A stretch of DNA of 10,052 nt from Hirudo medicinalis (Eukaryota; Annelida; Clitellata; Hirudinida; Hirudinidae). Position numbers and translations under genes: made by a program. Each line of letters starts with the position of its first letter. Within the stretch, counting starts at the first letter, position 1. The notes under the pieces are model-generated. The model worked only from the letters and a program-made list of their open reading frames with translations. It was not told the DNA's origin and did no database searches. Location: assembly GCA_011800805.1 (NCBI GenBank), contig MPNW01000483.1:1-10052 (forward strand), read 5' to 3'. This document shows, in pieces, positions 5,719-10,052 of this stretch.

Positions 5719-7077
5719 ATGAACACGACGACGGATATGCAGGATACGATAGTGGCACTGGCTACGCCTCCGGGTGTGGGTGCTATTGGAGTGATACGAT
5801 TAAGTGGCAGCGCGGCTTTGGAAGTGGCCGAAAAAATATTTAAAGGCAACCGGCTGACAACACAACAAAGCCATACCGTACATTTTGGCCATGTGGTGCA
5901 CAACGGCGAGGAGATAGACGAAGTGGTGGCGGCGGTGTTTAAAGCACCGAAGAGCTACACAGGCGAGCATACGGTGGAGCTAAGTGGTCATGGATCGCCG
6001 TACATATTGCAGAAAATACTGGAAGCCTGTGTGGCATCGGGGGCGCGATTGGCAAGACCGGGCGAATTTACCCAACGTTCATTTTTGAACGGGAAACTGG
6101 ATTTGGCACAAGCCGAAGCAGTGGCTGACCTGATAGCAGCGAATAGCCGCGCGGCGCAGCAAACGGCACTGAACCAACTTCGCGGCGGTTTTTCGGACGA
6201 CCTGAACCAATTGCGTGATGAACTGATTCATTTTGCAGCGTTGATAGAACTGGAGTTGGACTTTAGCGATGAAGATGTGGAATTTGCGGATAGAAAAAAA
6301 CTGTTGGATTTGATGGCCAAGTTAGACCAAAAAACTCAGGGATTGCTGGATTCCTTTAGGTTGGGCAATGCTATTAAAAATGGCGTGAGTGTGGCCATTA
6401 TTGGCAGACCCAATGTGGGAAAAAGCACCTTGCTGAATGCGTTGCTGAACGAAGAACGAGCCATTGTGAGCGATATTGCCGGCACCACGCGCGATACGAT
6501 AGAAGAAACGCTAAACATTAATGGTGTGTTGTTTCGGCTGATAGATACCGCCGGCATTCGCGAACATACGATGGACGTGATTGAAAGTATGGGAATGGAA
6601 CGCAGCAGACAAAACGCCGCACGTGCGGATCTAATTATTCACCTAATAGATGCTACACAAACCACGCACGAGAATGTGAGTTGTATAGAACCGTTTGCGC
6701 AAAAAACCATTAAAGTGGTAAATAAGTTTGATTTGATGAACCCGTTGAATTTTAATTCGGAAAACGAAATTTGTCTTTCTGCCAAAGAAAAAACAAATAT
6801 TGACTTGCTAAAGAATAAAATGTACCACAAAGCAATAGGCGCAACAGTAAACAGCGAAAGCACGATTGTTACAAATGCCCGCCACCACGAAGCACTACAA
6901 AAAATATCGGAAAGTTTGGCGGCTGTAATGCAAGGCATAAAAGACCAACTAAGCGGCGACTTGCTAACCATTGATATTCGCCGTGCACTGCATTACCTAG
7001 GGGAAATAACCGGCCGAGTAGAAGTGGACAGAGATATACTCGGTACTATTTTTGGAAAGTTTTGTATCGGAAAGTAA
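5719..7077 (+). CDS. mnmE: tRNA uridine-5-carboxymethylaminomethyl(34) synthesis GTPase MnmE
   Basis: With MnmG, MnmE builds the (carboxymethyl)aminomethyl group at the wobble uridine 34 of several tRNAs, using a methylene-folate donor. The protein has 452 aa, full length. The N-terminal folate-binding domain starts with DTIVALATPPGVGAIGVIRL (9-28). The helical domain carries a Ras-like G domain: G1 GRPNVGKS (229-236), G2 TTRD (256-259), G3 DTAG (276-279), G4 NKFD (335-338). The C-terminus is FCIGK, with the essential Cys at 449. The frame is open upstream to an ATG at 5611, but that would add 36 residues unlike the family; ATG 5719 gives the normal start and sits 4 nt after the -7 box. The 3' end appears to serve as the attachment site of the element that follows; the reading frame is left intact. 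Confidence 0.97.
   Translation: MNTTTDMQDTIVALATPPGVGAIGVIRLSGSAALEVAEKIFKGNRLTTQQSHTVHFGHVVHNGEEIDEVVAAVFKAPKSYTGEHTVELSGHGSPYILQKILEACVASGARLARPGEFTQRSFLNGKLDLAQAEAVADLIAANSRAAQQTALNQLRGGFSDDLNQLRDELIHFAALIELELDFSDEDVEFADRKKLLDLMAKLDQKTQGLLDSFRLGNAIKNGVSVAIIGRPNVGKSTLLNALLNEERAIVSDIAGTTRDTIEETLNINGVLFRLIDTAGIREHTMDVIESMGMERSRQNAARADLIIHLIDATQTTHENVSCIEPFAQKTIKVVNKFDLMNPLNFNSENEICLSAKEKTNIDLLKNKMYHKAIGATVNSESTIVTNARHHEALQKISESLAAVMQGIKDQLSGDLLTIDIRRALHYLGEITGRVEVDRDILGTIFGKFCIGK
7060..7077 (+). other. Candidate attL core: last 18 bases of mnmE
   Basis: TTTTGTATCGGAAAGTAA encodes F-C-I-G-K and the stop. The last 18 bp of mnmE (trmE/thdF) is the known attachment site of SGI1-family islands, which also use a tyrosine recombinase. 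Here GC content falls right after it, and an integrase gene starts 207 bases later in the same direction. No second copy in direct orientation is present in the window, so attR must lie outside. Inference from position and family knowledge. Confidence 0.6.
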
Positions 7078-7171
7078 TTTACTATTTAACAACACAAAAT
7101 AAGAACAAACAAAAGTGTATAAAAGCCATATAAATAAAGGGTTTGAGCGTTTTATACTTTACTTTCCAATA
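7065..7171. repeat. Inverted repeat carrying a second copy of the mnmE end
   Basis: TATCGGAAAGTAA (7065-7077, the end of mnmE) returns in inverted orientation at 7159-7171, where the minus strand reads TATTGGAAAGTAA (12 of 13 identical). An 8-bp inverted pair GTATAAAA/TTTTATAC (7117-7124, 7150-7157) lies between. Possibly extra core-type integrase binding sites; inference. Confidence 0.55.
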
Positions 7172-7200
7172 TTTCATTTATTTGTTATTTTATGTTGTTA
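7087..7200. repeat. 16-bp inverted repeat between mnmE and the integrase gene
   Basis: TAACAACACAAAATAA (7087-7102) matches the reverse complement of 7185-7200 at 15 of 16 positions, with 82 bases between. It interleaves with the repeat formed by the mnmE end, so the two cannot form one simple hairpin. Its TAACAACA half differs by one base from the TAGCAACA iterons further right, which suggests one protein binds all of them. Confidence 0.5.
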
Positions 7201-7213
7201 TTAGTCTTATTTT

Positions 7214-7270
7214 TGTTGCTAATTTACATTAATTGCCACTTAGCAACATATTAGCAACACAATAGCAACA
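7214..7270. repeat. TAGCAACA iterons, three direct copies 11 bp apart plus one inverted
   Basis: Exact TAGCAACA occurs at 7241-7248, 7252-7259 and 7263-7270, each start 11 bases after the last, close to one DNA turn, so all face the same side of the helix. The inverted form TGTTGCTA is at 7214-7221, and TGTTGCTAA/TTAGCAACA makes a 9-bp palindrome with a 17-base gap. The last copy ends 13 bases before the integrase ATG. Likely arm-type sites for the recombinase's N-terminal domain or an operator controlling its gene. Confidence 0.65.
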
Positions 7271-7283
7271 TAATTTTAGGCTT

Positions 7284-7547
7284 ATGAAAGTGTTTTTAAG
7301 ACAAAGGAAACAAACCAAAAAAGGCACTATTTCACTTTATTTGGAGATTTACAAAGGATATGCAGAAACCAAAGAGGGCAAAAGGAAACCAATAAGGGAT
7401 TATGAGTATTTGGATTTATACCTAATTGAAAAACCCAGCAACCCTATCGACAAACAAAGCAATAAAGAAAATTTAAACCTTGCTAAAAGCATAAAAGCTA
7501 AAAGAGAACTTGAAATAAAAAAATGGCAGTTATGGCTTTACAAATGA
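7284..7547 (+). CDS. N-terminal Arm DNA-binding domain of the recombinase (87-aa fragment)
   Basis: As the sequence stands, translation from ATG 7284 stops at TGA 7545-7547. The first ~75 residues have the Bacteroidota Arm-domain layout: FLRQRKQTKKGTISLYLEI, a Lys-rich turn, then NLAKSIKAKRELEIK, the usual helix joining the arm and core-binding domains. The last eight residues come from the wrong frame after the A7 run. Such arm domains bind repeats near the attachment site; the iterons just upstream are candidates. Alone, the fragment could bind DNA but not recombine. Confidence 0.6.
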   Translation: MKVFLRQRKQTKKGTISLYLEIYKGYAETKEGKRKPIRDYEYLDLYLIEKPSNPIDKQSNKENLNLAKSIKAKRELEIKKWQLWLYK

Positions 7548-7898
7548 GTTTAAAAAGCAAACCAACTTTATTGAGTACTTTAAAAACCTTGTAAGCAAAA
7601 AAGAAACCAAAGGAAATTTAGGCAACTGGTACAGCACCCAAATACATTTAGAAAATTTTGCAGGTAGTAATGTTACCTTTAAAGATATTGATTTACAATT
7701 TGCAGAAAGGTTTAAGGATTTTTTAAACAAAGCAAAAAAAAGGATGGTAAACTACTTTCCAATAATAGTAAAGCCTCCTATTTTGCTAAATTTAGAGCTT
7801 GTTTAAATGAGGCAGTAAGGGAAAAAATAATATATGGTAACCCAGCCGTTGAAACTGGAAACTTTAAAACCATTGAGAGCCAAAGAGAGTATTTAACA

Positions 7899-9167
7899 TT
7901 GGATGAGTTAAAGAAATTAGCCCAAACCGAGTGCCGATATGATGTATTAAAAAGAGCCTTTTTATTTAGTTGTTTAACTGGTTTAAGATGGAGCGATATA
8001 CAAAACCTATTATGGAAAGATGTACAAACAACTGGCACAAATTGGAGGGTACATTTTAAGCAACAAAAAACCAAAGGGCAACAATATTTAGATATTAACC
8101 AACAAGCTAAAGAGCTAATGTTGGAACAAGGCAAACCCGATGAGAGGGTATTTATAGGCTTAAATTATAGTGATTATTTCAATGTGGCTTTACAAATGTG
8201 GGTGCTAAAAGCTGGCATTACAAAGCATATTACTTTCCATTGTGCAAGGCATACATTTGCAGTACTGCAACTTACTTTAGGTACTGAAATATACACCCTT
8301 TCTAAAATGTTAGGGCATAGCGAGTTAAAAACTACACAGATTTATGCCAAAATAGTAGATGAAAAAATAAAAGAGGCAGTTAATAAAATACCCGATATAA
8401 ACCTTCAAAGTATGATTGCTAATTTGTTAAATGAAATAGAGCCTCTAAAAACACAGCTTAATAGTTTAAGGCATTTACAAAGCTATAAAATAGCCCAAGC
8501 GTTAAACATTGAGTACACTTATGAGAGTAATAAAATAGAAGGCAACACCCTTACATTACAGGAAACACAATTAGTAATAGAGAGGGGATTAACTATTGGA
8601 GGCAAACCACTAAAAGAACATTTAGAGGCAACAAACCATTTTTTTGCTATTGAATTTATAAAGCAATTAGTAACTAAAAATATTCCATTTTCAGAAACAA
8701 TACTATTGCAAATACACCAACTTATTTTACAGGGTATAGATAATACCAATGCTGGCAAATACAGGGCAGTACAGGTGCTTATAAGTGGCTCAAAACACAC
8801 ACCGCCCCAACCTTATTTAGTGCCTAAGCAAATGGAGGATTTTTTTATATGGTACAATGAAAACAAAAGCAAATTACACCCTATAATACTAAGTGCAGAA
8901 ATACATGAACGATTGGTAACTATACACCCCTTTATTGATGGAAACGGTAGAACGGGCAGACTTTTAATGAATTTAATTTTATTGCAAAATGGGTTTCCTA
9001 TTGCTATTTTAAAAGGGGATGTGGCTAATAGATTAAGGTATTATGAATGTTTGGAAATAGCCCAAACCCAAAACAATAAAAACCCCTTTATAGAACTGAT
9101 AGCCCAAAATGTAAAAGAAACAATGGGCAGGTTAATAGGATTATTTGGTAATGATACAAGTATTTAA
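7899..9167 (+). CDS. Open frame with recombinase catalytic domain and C-terminal Fic domain
   Basis: 422 codons from ATG 7899, though the frame is open from 7716 and the coding content from 7743. Recombinase part (1-166): TGLRWSDI with catalytic R30, the beta-hairpin Lys K57 in QQKTKG, HCARHTF (H114, R117), LGHSELKTTQIYAK with H140 and the nucleophile Y149. Fic part (about 172-415): inhibitory-helix motif SNKIEGN (210-216, S-x3-E-G), LTIGGKPLKEHLEA, the flap-like SGSKHTPPQPY (296-306), and HPFIDGNGRTGR (343-354), a perfect HxFx(D/E)GNGRxxR. Fic enzymes mostly transfer AMP to a hydroxyl side chain of a target; the N-terminal inhibitory motif makes this a class II, self-restrained type. All key residues are present. 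Met172 (8412) could start a free Fic of about 250 aa, the common stand-alone size. The target is unknown. Confidence 0.85.
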   Translation: MDELKKLAQTECRYDVLKRAFLFSCLTGLRWSDIQNLLWKDVQTTGTNWRVHFKQQKTKGQQYLDINQQAKELMLEQGKPDERVFIGLNYSDYFNVALQMWVLKAGITKHITFHCARHTFAVLQLTLGTEIYTLSKMLGHSELKTTQIYAKIVDEKIKEAVNKIPDINLQSMIANLLNEIEPLKTQLNSLRHLQSYKIAQALNIEYTYESNKIEGNTLTLQETQLVIERGLTIGGKPLKEHLEATNHFFAIEFIKQLVTKNIPFSETILLQIHQLILQGIDNTNAGKYRAVQVLISGSKHTPPQPYLVPKQMEDFFIWYNENKSKLHPIILSAEIHERLVTIHPFIDGNGRTGRLLMNLILLQNGFPIAILKGDVANRLRYYECLEIAQTQNNKNPFIELIAQNVKETMGRLIGLFGNDTSI

Positions 9168-9170
9168 GAA

Positions 9171-9962
9171 ATGACTATAATTAGTAATATCCCAAAAAAT
9201 ATTGTTGATGCAATTGCATTGTATGAAAGCCACATAACACTATTACAAATTGCTTATTTTAATTTCATCCAAGATTTTAAAAATGATAAAAAGAAAAATA
9301 AAATTTCATTTTATGAGAATTTTGAAACATCATATAAAGCAGCATTTAATATGGAAAATGTCATTACCTCATCAAATTTTATTTCATATTTAGAAAGTTA
9401 TATTTTAAATACTGAAACAAAAGAGTTGGAAATAACTTACAATTTAATTTCAAATAAGATAAGAACATTATTAGAGTTTAGGCGATTGAGATTTAACCCT
9501 AAATACCCTTTATGTAATTCTTTATTTGAAAATGCAACACCATATTTTGCTTTATTTGCCATGAATTTAGGGTGTGAAGTAGATAAGGACGGTAATTATA
9601 AACAACCGATGAATGATTTTTTTACAGCCGATAATCTATTTGATAGAATTGCAAATGAGTTGAATGATACACAAAAAAAAGTGGATGAACTTTTTATATT
9701 AAGAAAACTAAATGAAAAGGTAAGTAGTTATACCCAGCCGCAGCACATACCACAAAAGCAAACACAGCCGATTAATAGCACACTACACCAGCAATTTTTA
9801 ATATTTCACTATCTATTTAAGTATTTGGGAATTAGCACCAATGTAATAGACAAAACCCAAATAGCAAGGTTTATACAGTTTGCAACCCAAAAGCAAATGG
9901 AGGCAGAAAAAATACAAAATACAAGTATTTACAAGTTGGTAGATAACGGGAGTGTAAAGTAA
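9171..9962 (+). CDS. Unrecognised 263-aa protein co-transcribed with the Fic fusion
   Basis: I do not recognise the family with confidence. The ATG comes 3 bases after the Fic stop, so the two are probably one transcript. There is no signal peptide or membrane helix. Residues 1-110 look mainly helical with many aromatic and charged residues; 110-135 contain a distinctive RFNPKYPLCNSLFENATPYF stretch; 152-186 may form a short coiled coil; 187-206 is a Gln/Pro/Thr-rich linker; 207-245 is a compact helical module (FLIFHYLFKYLGI, then DKTQIARFIQF). C-terminal modules of this kind appear, as far as I recall, in Bacteroidota mobile-element proteins next to integrases, but I cannot name one. Codon use is very AT-rich. 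It might regulate or be modified by Fic, or serve the element itself; this is inference. Confidence 0.8.
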   Translation: MTIISNIPKNIVDAIALYESHITLLQIAYFNFIQDFKNDKKKNKISFYENFETSYKAAFNMENVITSSNFISYLESYILNTETKELEITYNLISNKIRTLLEFRRLRFNPKYPLCNSLFENATPYFALFAMNLGCEVDKDGNYKQPMNDFFTADNLFDRIANELNDTQKKVDELFILRKLNEKVSSYTQPQHIPQKQTQPINSTLHQQFLIFHYLFKYLGISTNVIDKTQIARFIQFATQKQMEAEKIQNTSIYKLVDNGSVK

Positions 9963-9980
9963 ACTGTGTCAGGGTCTCTC

Positions 9981-10032
9981 TTTGCGGGGTCTTCCCGCCC
10001 CATGGGGCGGGAAGACCCCGCAAAATTTTTTA
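9981..10032 (+). terminator. 44-bp perfect GC-rich palindrome followed by a T-tract
   Basis: Arms 9981-10002 and 10003-10024 are exact reverse complements (22 bp each, centre CCCCATGGGG). As RNA this is a 20-bp stem with a CAUG loop. AATTTTTTAG follows. It starts 18 bases after the stop of the unknown gene, so it is a likely intrinsic terminator for the integrase-Fic transcript. Arm length, symmetry and GC content far exceed what a terminator needs. Confidence 0.65.
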
Positions 10033-10052
10033 GAAATTTGTTGGCACCCTCC

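Larger units (their letters stand above)
7284..9167 (+). pseudogene. Tyrosine recombinase fused to a Fic domain, with two compensating frameshifts
   Basis: Read across two indels this is one gene of about 627 residues. Part 1 (from 7284) is an Arm-type DNA-binding domain. The frame then needs a change at the A7 run 7517-7523 (one A too many) and changes back at the A8 run 7734-7741 (one A too few). The segment between, in the other frame, has the content of the helical core-binding domain, for example FIEYFKNLVSKKE and YFAKF just after. From 7743 the original frame holds to 9167 with the catalytic domain and then Fic. The errors cancel, and both lie in homopolymers, so sequencing or assembly error is a real option; if true, the integrase is inactive because the core-binding domain is lost. 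Near-match TAATTTTA (7271-7278) may be the -7 box, 5 nt before the ATG. Confidence 0.75.
7060..10052 (+). mobile_element. Left part of an integrated element at the mnmE 3' end
   Basis: It begins at the end of mnmE and runs past the window edge. It contains a repeat-rich attachment/regulatory region, a tyrosine recombinase-Fic gene and an unknown gene. The composition changes: by hand count 32 of 60 bases are G or C at 6001-6060 (mnmE) but 11 of 60 at 9361-9420. No conjugation, replication or phage structural genes are seen in this part, so I cannot say whether it is an integrative conjugative element, a genomic island or a prophage. Confidence 0.7.

Noticed and set aside
7740..7771. A second TTTCCAATA-type match (near 7756-7764) resembling the inverted mnmE-end repeat.
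   Set aside because: It lies in the coding part of the recombinase and shares only about nine AT-rich bases; chance is likely.

Overview
The window looks like a chromosomal segment of a member of the Bacteroidota (probably a Chitinophaga/Sphingobacteria-type lineage; the order is a guess). Reasons: several genes have the Bacteroidota -7 promoter motif TAnnTTTG just upstream, there are almost no Shine-Dalgarno sequences, and the gene families fit (lipobox FAS1 protein, small QCSxC membrane protein, Arm-type tyrosine recombinase). Short, mostly unrelated genes alternate between strands, so there is little operon structure.

Left edge (1-660): the last codons of an unknown gene, about 300 bases of AT-rich non-coding DNA, then a decayed 3' remnant of an IS5-family transposase (354-656) in which a conserved Trp codon has become TAG.

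Core (664-7077): a small membrane protein with a CxxC motif (-), a Sua5/YciO/YrdC-family protein (+), a membrane-anchored GH25 lysozyme (-), a FAS1 lipoprotein (+), an enoyl-CoA hydratase (-), a frameshifted UPF0126/TRIC-type membrane protein (+), tRNA pseudouridine synthase truB (-) and the tRNA-modifying GTPase gene mnmE (+). TruB and MnmE act on tRNA, and the YciO-like protein may. Five of these genes have TAnnTTTG or TAnnTTTA ending exactly 4 nt before the start codon, which predicts leaderless mRNAs.

Right part (about 7060-10052): base composition drops sharply in GC. An integrated element appears to begin at the intact 3' end of mnmE, the gene end used as attachment site by SGI1-type islands. 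A dense repeat region follows: two inverted repeats, one carrying an inverted copy of the mnmE end, and 8-bp iterons spaced exactly 11 bp apart. Then comes a tyrosine recombinase gene with two compensating homopolymer indels. Its catalytic domain is intact and runs in frame, with no stop, into a complete Fic (AMP-transferase-type) domain. Three bases later starts a 263-aa protein of unknown function, followed by a 44-bp perfect GC-rich palindrome with a T-tract. The far end of the element is outside the window.

The most interesting items are the integrase-Fic fusion with its unknown partner, the repeat-rich attachment region, and the recurrent leaderless promoter layout.
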